Source: Gangjinia marincola (lineage in GTDB: Bacteria; Bacteroidota; Bacteroidia; Flavobacteriales; Flavobacteriaceae). From it: a DNA stretch of 64,000 nt. Positions 52,648-62,102 of the stretch are shown piece after piece. Where the stretch lies: the NCBI RefSeq assembly GCF_039523415.1, contig NZ_BAAAFG010000016.1:124001-188000 (forward strand), in the 5' to 3' direction. Numbering within the stretch: position 1 is the first letter of the stretch; every line of letters starts with the position of its first letter. The notes beneath the pieces were generated by a model. It made no database searches and had not been told where the DNA came from. It saw only the letters and a program-made list of their open reading frames with translations. A program made the position numbers and the translations under genes.

Positions 52648-53448
52648 ATGAATATTCTGAACACCGCTATACTATTTATTTTTTTAGGCTATTTTTCAAG
52701 CCGCGCCCAATCTCCCTATGAGGTAGATTGGCTTACAGATAGTGGAATTACGGCTGTTGCTTTAGGTGGGACGTATTTTGGATTTAAAGAAATCAAGAGT
52801 AAACCATTTATTACTACTACAGAATTAAACTCGCTAAATCCTGAAAATATCCCTTTTTATGACCGTTGGGCGGTAGGGAATTATTCAGAAAAAGCCGAAA
52901 AAGTAAGCGATTATCCCTTTTATGCATCCTTTGCACTACCGATTATATTTTCTCTGGATAATAATCAGCGAAGTCACGCCGCAGATATTTACGGCATGTA
53001 TGTACAATCTATGGCCATCACCGGTGCGCTCTATTCCCTTAGCGCAGGTTTAATTACTCGCTATCGGCCCTTGACGTACAATAAATCTCTTCCTTTTGAA
53101 AAACGAACACACAGTAAAAATACCCGTTCTTTTTTTGGTGGACACGTTGCCGCCACAGCCACAGCGACCTTTTTTACAGCAAAAATATACAATGACTTTA
53201 ACCCTAATGGTGGATACACTGATATCGTGTGGGTAGGAGCAGTAGCAATTCCCTTGTTTGTAGCGTATTTAAGAACTAAAGCAGGGAAGCACTTTTTATC
53301 AGACAATGTCGTTGGCTTTTTAGTTGGAATGACCAGCGGAATTTTAGTCCCAGAGCTGCACAAGATTACCTCGTCAAACGAATCTCAAAATCCTGAAATC
53401 AAAGGGATACAGCGACCTTTTTCTATTGGTTATTCATTTTCTTTCTAA
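52648..53448 (+). CDS. PAP2-family phosphatase, copy 1
   Basis: A 266-aa protein from the ATG at 52648 (GTG/TTG 6 bp upstream are possible). A signal peptide ends near SRA-Q. The PAP2 motifs are RYRPLTY, FFGGHVAATATATFF (in place of PSGH) and KHFLSDNVVG with the catalytic His and Asp. It is a periplasmic lipid phosphatase by family. A close paralogue follows. Confidence 0.82.
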   Translation: MNILNTAILFIFLGYFSSRAQSPYEVDWLTDSGITAVALGGTYFGFKEIKSKPFITTTELNSLNPENIPFYDRWAVGNYSEKAEKVSDYPFYASFALPIIFSLDNNQRSHAADIYGMYVQSMAITGALYSLSAGLITRYRPLTYNKSLPFEKRTHSKNTRSFFGGHVAATATATFFTAKIYNDFNPNGGYTDIVWVGAVAIPLFVAYLRTKAGKHFLSDNVVGFLVGMTSGILVPELHKITSSNESQNPEIKGIQRPFSIGYSFSF

Positions 53449-53560
53449 CTAATGCAAGACGCATAAGTCATCTTAAGAAAATCCTAATCTATGTTACGAT
53501 TTGGTTAAAGCCTTATGTAGGCCGCTATCTTTATAACACATTTGTACAAAATCGTAGTTT

Positions 53561-54364
53561 ATGAGAATTTTCATTGTTTTTTTATTGTGCACAAGCCTGA
53601 TGGCAGCTCAAGACGTTGACTTTACTACTAATTCTCCCTATGAAACCGACTGGGTGAAAGACGGAATTTGGACCGGAGTGGGCATAGGTGTAAGTGCCTA
53701 TGGCTTATATCTTAATTTGCAAAAAGATGATTTTACAGAACAAGAATTAAACAACTTAAATAAAGATGATATCGCCGGTATAGACCGATGGGTAGCCGGA
53801 AACTCTTCAGAATCTGCGAATAGCCTAAGTGATATTCCTTTTTATGCCAGTTTTGCCATGCCCTTGGTATTGCTTTATGATAAAAATGAACGTTCACACG
53901 CGGGGCAAATAGCAGGTTTGTATGTAGAGACCATGGCTACCACAGCGGTATTTTATACCATGAGTTCTGCGCTGATTGATCGCACACGACCCTTAACCTA
54001 CGACACGTCTCTTGAAACAGATGAGCGAGCAGATAGTAAAAATAAAAGTTCCTTTTTAGGGGGACATGTAGCGGCCACTACAGCTGCCACTATGTTTGCC
54101 GCGAAAGTATATCATGACTTTAATCCAAACAGCAAATACCGCAAATGGGTGTGGTTGACCGCAGGAGCATTGCCGCTTGCTGTAGGTTATCTGCGTATGG
54201 AGGCAGGGAAACATTTTTTAACCGACAATTTAGCAGGTTATGCGGTAGGGATTGCCTGCGGAATTCTAGTGCCAGAATTGCACAGAAAGAAAAATGCCGA
54301 TATAAGTCTATTTCCATTGATTGGTAATGATTATAGGGCTATGGCTCTGACCTATAAATTTTAA
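53561..54364 (+). CDS. PAP2-family phosphatase, copy 2
   Basis: A 267-aa protein with a signal peptide (cut near LMA-A). It is clearly a paralogue of the preceding gene: both have YETDW/YEVDW starts, IDRWVAGN/YDRWAVGN, RTRPLTYD/RYRPLTYN and FLGGHVAATTAAT/FFGGHVAATATAT, KHFLTDNLAG. It looks like a tandem duplication with diverged substrate or regulation. Confidence 0.82.
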   Translation: MRIFIVFLLCTSLMAAQDVDFTTNSPYETDWVKDGIWTGVGIGVSAYGLYLNLQKDDFTEQELNNLNKDDIAGIDRWVAGNSSESANSLSDIPFYASFAMPLVLLYDKNERSHAGQIAGLYVETMATTAVFYTMSSALIDRTRPLTYDTSLETDERADSKNKSSFLGGHVAATTAATMFAAKVYHDFNPNSKYRKWVWLTAGALPLAVGYLRMEAGKHFLTDNLAGYAVGIACGILVPELHRKKNADISLFPLIGNDYRAMALTYKF

Positions 54365-54427
54365 CGGGAGTTTAAAATAATTTTTTTAAAGGATGACTAT
54401 CTTAGAAAAAAGAAAAAACTAAACACA

Positions 54428-54556
54428 ATGGGAAGAGGGGATCGCAAAACAAAACGTGGTAAAATACAACTGGGAAGCTATGGTAAACTAAGACCTAGAA
54501 AGAAGAAATTTAAACCGAATGCAAAAACCATAAAAGCACAACAAGAGAAGGTCTAA
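54428..54556 (+). CDS. 30S ribosomal protein THX
   Basis: A 42-aa strongly basic protein (MGRGDRKTKRGKIQLGSYGK, then LRPRKKK). This matches the bacterial THX/S31 family, found in Bacteroidota and Thermus 30S subunits. It stops just before the convergent uracil-DNA-glycosylase-like gene. Confidence 0.88.
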   Translation: MGRGDRKTKRGKIQLGSYGKLRPRKKKFKPNAKTIKAQQEKV

Positions 54557-54558
54557 TC

Positions 54559-55164
54559 CTAAGAGAAATAAGTAGCATATTGCTTTACCCTAAAATCAAA
54601 CGTATTGAATTTAGGGTTTTTATTTTTTAATTCTTTGTATTCCTGCATGCTTCCTATGGCCATATTGGCTGCACCAGAGGGAGAAATCAAACTCACTACA
54701 CGTATGTTTCGGTGATCTGATAATTTGAAAAAGTGCTCTTTTGGATGCGCTTCATTTTCTAGGATTAAACTAATTTGATGCGTTTTTAGATGTTTCCGAA
54801 GAAAATATTCGGGTCCATTTTTACTGTTTCCACCCATTAATAAAAGTGTTTCTATCGAAGGATTCTCACGTAAAATGGAGACTATAGGTCTTAGCTCAGC
54901 ATCGTACATTCCTAAATCTGAGGCATCTATTTTTTTCCGCTTCGCGGAAGAAACGATATCACAAATCCCAATCTTATATTTTTGTAGAAAATTCTTGCGT
55001 TGTTCAATGGCTTTAACTGTAGTTTCATAGCTCAACTGAAGGCTAAAAGCTTCGTCCAGCACCTTCCACAATAATCCATCAATACTGCCGTAACAAAAGT
55101 CTACATCGCCAAGTTTAAAATCTTGGGTAACGAACCGTGGCGGCGGAAGCGTTCCTACAATCAA
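54559..55164 (-). CDS. uracil-DNA-glycosylase-superfamily-like protein
   Basis: A soluble protein of 201 aa from the TTG at 55164, with LIVGTLPPPRF, VDFCYGSIDGLLWKVL and MGGNSKNGPEYF, LISPSGAANMA, in the style of the UDG superfamily. The reading frame continues upstream with THPYPPFIPEGSTK, which looks conserved and coding. No ATG is available there; ATT at 55218 directly after the yaaA stop is the best candidate start, giving 219 aa. Either it uses a rare start or a base change removed one. It is coupled to yaaA. Confidence 0.65.
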   Translation of the reverse strand: MIVGTLPPPRFVTQDFKLGDVDFCYGSIDGLLWKVLDEAFSLQLSYETTVKAIEQRKNFLQKYKIGICDIVSSAKRKKIDASDLGMYDAELRPIVSILRENPSIETLLLMGGNSKNGPEYFLRKHLKTHQISLILENEAHPKEHFFKLSDHRNIRVVSLISPSGAANMAIGSMQEYKELKNKNPKFNTFDFRVKQYATYFS

Positions 55165-55219
55165 TTTAGTTGAACCTTCAGGAATAAAGGGTGGGTATGG
55201 ATGGGTGCGTTTAAAAATA

Positions 55220-55987
55220 TTATCGCGTAAAAACCAATTCGTTTTTTTCTAGATTAGAATGTTTTTCACTAAAACCATAGTCCTCATAATCAAACCCTTT
55301 TAAGTCATCAATGCTTTGCGCATTTTTGTCTATAATGTAACGCACCATTAACCCACGGGCTTTTTTGGCGTAAAAGCTTATGATTTTAAGTTTTCCGTTC
55401 TTATAGTCTTTAAAAATAGGTGTTATTACGGGAACCTTGAGTTCTTTCTCATTAACGGCTTTAAAATATTCATTACTCGCTAGATTTATGAAAAGCTCAT
55501 TCTCTTTTAATTCTTCATTTAGAGATTGAGTCACTTTTTCTTGCCAAACATCATACAAATCATCATTGGTTTGACCAATGGGAAGCTTGGTTCCCATCTC
55601 TAAACGATAAGCCTGCATGAGGTCTAAAGGTCTTAAAACTCCGTATAAACCAGAAAGAATGCGCAGGCTATCTTGGAGGCGATCTAAATGCTTTGTATCA
55701 ATAGAATAGGCATCGATCCCATCATACACATCGCCATCAAAGGTATAAATCGCAGGTCTGGAATTTGATTTGGTGTGCTCCTCTTCAAATTCTTGAAAGC
55801 GACCGTAATTTAAATCTGCCAGCTTATCGCTTATGCTCATAAGCTCAGCAATTTCATCTTTAGTCATTCTACCCAATTTGCGGGCGATTTGATTGGTAGT
55901 TTCTAAAAATTGAGGTTGAGTGCCACGATTGGTGGGTACTTTATCCTCTAAATTGAGTGACTTAGCGGGAGATACAACAATTTTCAA
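55220..55987 (-). CDS. yaaA: peroxide stress protein YaaA
   Basis: A 255-aa protein of the YaaA/DUF328 family: MKIVVSPAKSLN start, YGVLRPLDLMQAYRLEM, NLASNEYFKAV, FYAKKARGLMVRYII and GFDYEDYGFSE. In E. coli it lowers free intracellular iron during peroxide stress. It is followed within a few bases by the uracil-DNA-glycosylase-like gene on the same strand. Confidence 0.93.
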   Translation of the reverse strand: MKIVVSPAKSLNLEDKVPTNRGTQPQFLETTNQIARKLGRMTKDEIAELMSISDKLADLNYGRFQEFEEEHTKSNSRPAIYTFDGDVYDGIDAYSIDTKHLDRLQDSLRILSGLYGVLRPLDLMQAYRLEMGTKLPIGQTNDDLYDVWQEKVTQSLNEELKENELFINLASNEYFKAVNEKELKVPVITPIFKDYKNGKLKIISFYAKKARGLMVRYIIDKNAQSIDDLKGFDYEDYGFSEKHSNLEKNELVFTR

Positions 55988-56073
55988 CGGTATAACAATT
56001 TAGATTTTTTCAAAAATAAGAGCAATTGGCTAAACGTATTAGAATTTAGTATCAGCTTAACGAAATCTTATTC

Positions 56074-57105
56074 TTAATATTTCGCGTGCTGCGCATATTG
56101 TCGCCACTTTTCAATGCATGTGGTCATATCTTCAGGAATTTCAGAATCAAAAGACATGGCTTTACACGTTTTAGGATGTACAAATCCAAGTGTCTTGGCG
56201 TGTAGCGCTTGCCGTGGCAGTACCTGAAAACAGTTTTCTACAAACTGCTTGTATTTTGAAAAAGTAGTTCCTTTTAGAATCTTATCGCCGCCATAACGCT
56301 CATCGTTAAATAGCGTATGACCTATATACTTCATATGAACACGTATTTGATGTGTCCTCCCAGTTTCAAGTTTACAAGACACAAGCGTTACATAACCCAA
56401 GCGTTCAATGACTTTATAATGAGTAATGGCAGGTTTACCTTCCTGATCTTGATCATCTGTATAGACCATATTTTGAAGACGGTTTTTAGGATTTCGACCA
56501 ATATTGCCTTCAATGGTACCCTCATCATCTTTGACATCTCCCCACACCAACGCGACATACTCACGTTGTGAGGTTTTATTGGCAAATTGATCTGAGAGGT
56601 GCGCCATGGCCTCCTCGGTCTTGGCGACGACTAAAAGTCCGCTGGTATCTTTATCAATTCGATGAACTAATCCCGGGCGGTTACTGGAGTTATTGGGTAA
56701 ATGTTCAAAGTGGTGTATGAGTCCGTTAATCAACGTACCAGAGTAGTTGCCGTGACCGGGATGGACGACCATTCCGGCATCCTTATTGATCACTAGTAGT
56801 GTGTCATCTTCATAAACGATGTTTAGGGGCAAATCTTCAGGTACCAGTAAATTTTCATGGGGAGGATGCTCAAAGAGTACTTTTACAGCATCTCCTGCTT
56901 TGACCTTGTAATTTTGTTTGACCACTTGGTCGTTGACATAAATATTACCATTTTTTGCTGCTTGTTGGATCTTATTCCGCGTGGCGTTTTCAATAAAATT
57001 CATTAAGAATTTATCTACTCGTAGGGGTTCCTGCCCTTTAGATGCGACAAAATGATAGTGCTCGTATAACCCATCCTGGTCTTCAACGGTATCTATTGCA
57101 CTCAT
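56074..57105 (-). CDS. RluA/RluD-family 23S rRNA pseudouridine synthase
   Basis: A 343-aa enzyme with an N-terminal S4 domain (about 20-75, RVDKFLMNFIENATRNKIQQAA) and the catalytic domain HRIDKDTSGLLVVAKTEEA with the active Asp, then ETGRTHQIRVHMKYIGH. It is of the RluD type, which modifies 23S rRNA. It overlaps the PASTA gene by 4 bp. Confidence 0.9.
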   Translation of the reverse strand: MSAIDTVEDQDGLYEHYHFVASKGQEPLRVDKFLMNFIENATRNKIQQAAKNGNIYVNDQVVKQNYKVKAGDAVKVLFEHPPHENLLVPEDLPLNIVYEDDTLLVINKDAGMVVHPGHGNYSGTLINGLIHHFEHLPNNSSNRPGLVHRIDKDTSGLLVVAKTEEAMAHLSDQFANKTSQREYVALVWGDVKDDEGTIEGNIGRNPKNRLQNMVYTDDQDQEGKPAITHYKVIERLGYVTLVSCKLETGRTHQIRVHMKYIGHTLFNDERYGGDKILKGTTFSKYKQFVENCFQVLPRQALHAKTLGFVHPKTCKAMSFDSEIPEDMTTCIEKWRQYAQHAKY

Positions 57106-57707
57106 TCTTGTGGTGTGGATGAAGTATCTGTATCAGTACTCTGGGGCAGCTTGTAGAGTTGTGAACCATCACCAATAATAATATCTATAGTAGATGTCTT
57201 CATGAGTTTATCCCCGGATTTTAATTTCTCCCCGTTGTGGTATAAACCCAGAACTGCATCTTTAGCAAAATCTGGACGCTTAGTGACTTCTCCTATTTTT
57301 AATCCAAGGGCAATTAGCGTAGGTTCAACCTGGCGCCTGGATTGGCGCATAAAAATGGGTATCTCCACATCACGATACCCTGAAGGATTTAGCGTCAAGT
57401 AAATTTTTCGATCTTCTTTAACAAAGCTTCCCGGTTTGGGGACTTGTTCAACGACAGCATATTGAGGATAGCTGGGGTTATAATTAGCAGAGTCGAGAAC
57501 CTCATACCTTAAATTAAATTCTCTAAGTTTCTCTGCGGCAATGTCTGTAGAAAAACCAGCCAAATCAGGAACCTCGATTTTTTGATCATGGTTTGTCGTA
57601 AAACTAAGCCATTTTAATACTAAAAAGATCAACAAAAAGAGAATGATTAAGGCTATTCCAATTTGTATAAAAAAAGTTTTACTTTTTAAAAACTGTATAA
57701 TTCGCAT
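57102..57707 (-). CDS. PASTA-domain membrane protein
   Basis: A 201-aa protein with one N-terminal membrane helix (about 12-36) and two or three PASTA domains (VPDLAGFSTDIAAEKLREFNL, VVEQVPKPGSFVKEDRKIYLTLN, TLIALGLKIGEVT). PASTA domains bind peptidoglycan stem peptides. It lies between a divergent ddl and the rRNA synthase gene, as is common in Bacteroidota. Confidence 0.88.
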   Translation of the reverse strand: MRIIQFLKSKTFFIQIGIALIILFLLIFLVLKWLSFTTNHDQKIEVPDLAGFSTDIAAEKLREFNLRYEVLDSANYNPSYPQYAVVEQVPKPGSFVKEDRKIYLTLNPSGYRDVEIPIFMRQSRRQVEPTLIALGLKIGEVTKRPDFAKDAVLGLYHNGEKLKSGDKLMKTSTIDIIIGDGSQLYKLPQSTDTDTSSTPQE

Positions 57708-57747
57708 AGTATGTTATGTTCGACAAAGATATAAAAGCTGATTGTTT

Positions 57748-57778
57748 TTGGTGGCGTACCCCAAGTTTGATATTTTTG
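57748..57778 (+). promoter_or_regulatory. ddl promoter (TTG-N20-TATTTTTG)
   Basis: TTG at 57748-57750 and TATTTTTG at 57771-57778 fit the Bacteroidota consensus, 22 bp before the ddl ATG. Confidence 0.6.
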
Positions 57779-57800
57779 ATTTGTTTACTAAACGATTTTC

Positions 57801-58790
57801 ATGAAAAATATTGCAATTGCGATGGGTGGCTTTTCCAGTGAAGTAGAAATTTCTATTCGCAGCGGCAATTTAGTGAAAGACAATTTAGACGCTAAAAAAT
57901 ATAAAGGATATTGTATCCATGTCTTAGAAGAAGATTGGTTCTATTTGGACGATGATAAGAAAAGACATCCTGTAAACAAATCAGATTTTTCCCTTTCAAT
58001 TGCAGGACAAAAAATTGTATTTGATGTTGTTTATAATACCATTCATGGCACTCCAGGGGAAGACGGAAAGTTGCAAGCATATTTTGAACTACTTGGGATT
58101 GTGCAAACTTCTTGTGATTTTTACCAAGCTGCACTAACATTCAATAAAAGGGATTGTATTAGCGTATTAAGAAAATACGGAATCAAAACTGCCGAAAATT
58201 TCTTTCTTAATGCAGGAGAAAACGTAAATGAGGGACAAATCCTACAGCACGTTGGTCTACCTTGTTTTGTAAAGGCCAATAGATCTGGAAGCAGTTACGG
58301 TGTTATTAAAGTAAGTCAAGCTGAACATTTGTTTAAGGCTATTGATGAGGCACTAAAATATGATGACCAACTTATCATAGAATCTTTTTTGGAAGGGACC
58401 GAAGTCTCTGTAGGATGTTTTACATATCAAGGAAAAATCATCGCATTACCTGTCACAGAGATCGTATCTGAAAATGACTTCTTTGACTATGAAGCCAAGT
58501 ACTTGGGTAAATCTCAAGAGATTACTCCGGCAAGAATCACTCCAGAACAAACTAAAGCCGTGCAAGAGGCTATGACTACTATTTACCGTGTATTAAATCT
58601 CAAAGGAGTATGTCGCAGTGAGTTTATCTTTCATCAGGGAGAAGCTCATTTTATTGAGGTTAATACCAACCCCGGCTTATCACCAGAAAGTATTATACCG
58701 CAACAAGTAAAGGAATTTGGTCTTTCATTAGCTGAATTTTTCGATGAAATTATAACGCACGCCTTAACTGCATCAACTAAATCATCATGA
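57801..58790 (+). CDS. ddl: D-alanine-D-alanine ligase (Ddl)
   Basis: A 329-aa ATP-grasp enzyme making the peptidoglycan dipeptide. AIAMGGFSSEVEISIRSG, HGTPGEDGKLQAYFE, CFVKANRSGSSYGV, and the metal site FIEVNTNPGLSPES are seen. It overlaps coaD by 4 bp and is divergent from the PASTA gene. Confidence 0.94.
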   Translation: MKNIAIAMGGFSSEVEISIRSGNLVKDNLDAKKYKGYCIHVLEEDWFYLDDDKKRHPVNKSDFSLSIAGQKIVFDVVYNTIHGTPGEDGKLQAYFELLGIVQTSCDFYQAALTFNKRDCISVLRKYGIKTAENFFLNAGENVNEGQILQHVGLPCFVKANRSGSSYGVIKVSQAEHLFKAIDEALKYDDQLIIESFLEGTEVSVGCFTYQGKIIALPVTEIVSENDFFDYEAKYLGKSQEITPARITPEQTKAVQEAMTTIYRVLNLKGVCRSEFIFHQGEAHFIEVNTNPGLSPESIIPQQVKEFGLSLAEFFDEIITHALTASTKSS

Positions 58791-59242
58791 AAAGAGCTGT
58801 TTTTCCCGGATCCTTTGATCCAATAACCCTAGGTCACTACGATATTATTGAACGCGGACTTACGCTTTTTGATGAGATTATCTTAGCCATTGGAGTAAAT
58901 GCAGATAAAAATTATATGTTTTCAATGGAACAACGTATCGCCTTTTTAACGGAAACATTTAAGAATGAACCTAAAATTAAGGTAATGTCGTATCAAGGAT
59001 TAACGGTAGATTTTTGCCAGCAGCAAGATGCCGAATTCATTCTAAGGGGCTTACGAAATCCCGGTGATTTTGAGTTTGAAAAAGCCATTGCACACACTAA
59101 CCGTAAGTTGGCCAAGATAGAAACTGTTTTTTTATTAACCTCATCTGGCAAAAGTTATATTTCCAGTTCTATCGTGCGGGATGTGATTAGAAATGGTGGC
59201 GACTATACTGGTTTGGTTCCAGATGCAGTTAGAGTAAACTAA
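58787..59242 (+). CDS. coaD: pantetheine-phosphate adenylyltransferase (CoaD)
   Basis: A 151-aa nucleotidyltransferase of coenzyme A synthesis. AVFPGSFDPITLGHYDIIERG has the T/HxGH motif; ILRGLRNPGDFEFE and the ISSSIVRDV site are present. Its stop is followed by a perfect hairpin. Confidence 0.95.
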   Translation: MKRAVFPGSFDPITLGHYDIIERGLTLFDEIILAIGVNADKNYMFSMEQRIAFLTETFKNEPKIKVMSYQGLTVDFCQQQDAEFILRGLRNPGDFEFEKAIAHTNRKLAKIETVFLLTSSGKSYISSSIVRDVIRNGGDYTGLVPDAVRVN

Positions 59243-59271
59243 AAAAGCGCTACTTTAAAAGTAGCGCTTTA
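59243..59271. terminator. bidirectional terminator between coaD and the T9SS gene
   Basis: AAAGCGCTACTTT pairs with AAAGTAGCGCTTT almost without loop; A- and T-runs flank both ends, so it can end transcription of coaD and of the convergent gene. Confidence 0.85.
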
Positions 59272-59293
59272 AATTTAATTTATTCGGTATAGC

Positions 59294-60253
59294 TTATTTC
59301 TTCACCACTTTACGGTTTACAACACCTTCAGTTGTAGTGAGTTTTAAAATATAAACTCCGCTAGAAAGAGAAGAAGTATTGATTGAACCGTTTTTCAATA
59401 TTAGTTCAGTTTGTTTTCCAAGAACATCGTAAAAAATTGCAGATTCTACTTCAATAGAAGATGGTAAACCTACTCTTAATTCATCGCTTACTGGATTTGG
59501 ATATAAGGATAACTGACTACTCAACTGATCATTAACCGAAAGAGAAACTTCACCTTCAATTGTAAATGCAGTAGAGGTAAAAGATAATCCTAAAGCACTA
59601 AAAGATGTCCACGATGTTGCTCCAGCACCAAAAAGATCATCTGGATCTATTAAATGTGCTTCAGCCCCATTACCATCGATACTTTGTCTCCAATTCCAAC
59701 GATCTCCACCAGAATTTGGATCGCTAAAATCGACATTCACTCTAGGAGCCGCCACAATCCAGTAAGTCCCAGCAGGCAAAGTGAACTCATTACCTCCATT
59801 TGCTGAGGTGATGTTGATCGTAAAGAAATAATCAGTTGTATCCAGAGCAACAACATCATCATCTATGGCTAAATCTACTAATTCTAAAACTCCAGTACCT
59901 GGCTGAGTTGGATCACTGGCAGGAAAACCATTATTATCTTCATAAATATAAAGATCAAAACCGGTTATAAGAGTCTCCAAATTTAATGAGTTTTGAAAAC
60001 CATAAAAGGTAATAGTTTGAATTGTACTATCGTCACCTAATTCAAAATCATCAGTACTATATACCGGCGAACCTGTAAGGTTATAGAAATCAGAAACGAT
60101 ACCACTTGTTCCGTCTGGTTGTTGGTCAAATAATACTGCCGCTTTTGGGTTTGTATTAATTACAGAGAATTCTTTGTCTGATACAGACGAAAGTTCTTGA
60201 GCAAAAACCGCTACACTAAACAATGCAGCAGCAAGAAAAGTAATTTTTTTCAT
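59294..60253 (-). CDS. T9SS cargo protein with C-terminal sorting domain
   Basis: A 319-aa secreted protein. A signal peptide (AVFA-Q) precedes a beta-rich region (about 45-235). The C-terminal type A sorting domain has LYPNPVSDELRV, then VLGKQTELILKNGSI, SSGVYILKLTTTEGVVNRKVVKK. The T9SS moves it across the outer membrane. The cargo region is not recognised. Confidence 0.85.
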   Translation of the reverse strand: MKKITFLAAALFSVAVFAQELSSVSDKEFSVINTNPKAAVLFDQQPDGTSGIVSDFYNLTGSPVYSTDDFELGDDSTIQTITFYGFQNSLNLETLITGFDLYIYEDNNGFPASDPTQPGTGVLELVDLAIDDDVVALDTTDYFFTINITSANGGNEFTLPAGTYWIVAAPRVNVDFSDPNSGGDRWNWRQSIDGNGAEAHLIDPDDLFGAGATSWTSFSALGLSFTSTAFTIEGEVSLSVNDQLSSQLSLYPNPVSDELRVGLPSSIEVESAIFYDVLGKQTELILKNGSINTSSLSSGVYILKLTTTEGVVNRKVVKK

Positions 60254-60353
60254 GTTATATTTTTATAATTCAGCACAATAATAATACATCGCATTAAAAT
60301 AATCACCCCTTGTGTTATATTTACGGGGATAAAATTTAAAATTTAACATCATT

Positions 60354-62102
60354 TTGAAGAGAATAATAATTCTGTCGATCATTATATTTCATACATCCTG
60401 TCAAAACACAAAGAATTCTATCACATATGACTTCACCACGCGTTTCGAAAAGTCTAGCGGGAAAGAAACTGCCACCTACCAGGAAACCATCCAATTTTAC
60501 ACTGATCTGGCAGATGCCTATGTTTCAGTTTCGACCTACACCATAGGTAAAACCGATAGCGGCGAACCCCTCCATTTAGTTACCTTTAATCCAAATCGAA
60601 CCCTGGAATCAGAATTTGGTAAAGATCGCGATAAACGCATTATTCTAGTCAACAATGGCATTCATCCCGGGGAAAGTGACGGTATAGATGCTTCTATGAT
60701 GTTGATGCGGGATTTAGCTCAAGAAAAGCTACCGACTCCACAAAATAGCATCATTGCAGTTATACCAATCTATAATATCGGGGGTGCATTAAATCGAAAT
60801 TCTACTACTCGTACCAATCAAAACGGTCCCGTTTCTTACGGATTTAGAGGTAATGCCCGTAATTATGACCTTAATCGAGATTTTATAAAAGCTGACACCA
60901 AAAATGCGCAAAGTTTCGCCAAGGTTTTTCATTACGTAAAGCCAGATATATTTATTGACAATCACGTGAGCAACGGTGCAGACTATCAATATGTGCTCAC
61001 CCATCTATTTACCCAACATAATAAATTAGGGGGTGAATTAGGCAATTACCTGCACACCCAACTCATGCCGCAATTAGAGCAATCGCTAGAAGCGAAAGAT
61101 TGGCCCATCACACCGTACGTCAATGTGTTTAATACCACACCAGAGCGTGGATTTACTCAGTTTATGGATCACCCCAGGTACTCTACAGGATATACCACAT
61201 TGTGGAACACCTTAGGCATGATGGTAGAGACACACATGCTAAAACCGTATAAAGATCGGGTTGATGGCACCTACGAACTCATGAAAAGCATGATTGAGAT
61301 TGTAGAAAAAGATCACGATACAATTAAGAAACTGCGTGATGATGCAGATACCTTTTACCGTCAAGCGGAAACATATCCACTGGATTTTAAAGCAGACACC
61401 ACCCAAAATAGCACACTACACTTTAAAGGGTACGAAGCCGAAAAAATAACAAGCCCAGTAACCGGAAGAGATCGTCTTAAATACGATCGCAGCAGACCTT
61501 TTGAAAAAGAAGTTTTATACGCCAATACGTTTACAGCTGAAGATGATGTAGCTATCCCAAAAGCATACCTTGTTCCAAAAAGTTGGTTTAGAGTGGTGGA
61601 TCGACTCCAACAAAACAAGATCAAGATGTCCTTAATAGAAAAAGATTCTACTATTACTGTTGAAGAATACCGCATCGCAGAGTATAAAACGCGTACTACG
61701 GCATATGAAGGTCATTACAATCATTACAATACTGCGATAACCTCAACCCAAGAAGCTAAATCTATCACAGCAGGGCAATACTATTACATTGCAACAGATC
61801 AACCCGGTATCAGGTATTTATTAGAAACGTTAGAACCGACTGCTGTTGATTCCTTTTTTAACTGGAATTTCTTCGATACCATTCTACAGCAAAAGGAAGG
61901 CTTCTCGCCCTATGTGTTTGAAGATATCGCAGCAGACTTTTTAGCAAAAAATCCATCTGTCAAAAAAGAGTTTGATGATAAAAAACGAAGAGAATCAGAC
62001 TTTGCAAATAACTGGTACGCACAGTTAGATTGGATACACAAAAAGAGTCCGCATTATGAAGCTGCGCATTTGACTTATCCTGTGCTTAGAGTGCTACGCT
62101 AA
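60354..62102 (+). CDS. M14-family metallopeptidase lipoprotein
   Basis: A 582-aa zinc carboxypeptidase-like protein. The TTG at 60354 gives a lipoprotein signal (IIFHTSCQN). M14 residues are NNGIHPGESDGIDAS (zinc His and Glu), ARNYDLNRDF with substrate-binding Arg, and DNHVSNGADY with the third zinc His. The long C-terminus holds a further beta-rich region. It overlaps the convergent NUDIX gene by 9 bp. Confidence 0.86.
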   Translation: MKRIIILSIIIFHTSCQNTKNSITYDFTTRFEKSSGKETATYQETIQFYTDLADAYVSVSTYTIGKTDSGEPLHLVTFNPNRTLESEFGKDRDKRIILVNNGIHPGESDGIDASMMLMRDLAQEKLPTPQNSIIAVIPIYNIGGALNRNSTTRTNQNGPVSYGFRGNARNYDLNRDFIKADTKNAQSFAKVFHYVKPDIFIDNHVSNGADYQYVLTHLFTQHNKLGGELGNYLHTQLMPQLEQSLEAKDWPITPYVNVFNTTPERGFTQFMDHPRYSTGYTTLWNTLGMMVETHMLKPYKDRVDGTYELMKSMIEIVEKDHDTIKKLRDDADTFYRQAETYPLDFKADTTQNSTLHFKGYEAEKITSPVTGRDRLKYDRSRPFEKEVLYANTFTAEDDVAIPKAYLVPKSWFRVVDRLQQNKIKMSLIEKDSTITVEEYRIAEYKTRTTAYEGHYNHYNTAITSTQEAKSITAGQYYYIATDQPGIRYLLETLEPTAVDSFFNWNFFDTILQQKEGFSPYVFEDIAADFLAKNPSVKKEFDDKKRRESDFANNWYAQLDWIHKKSPHYEAAHLTYPVLRVLR

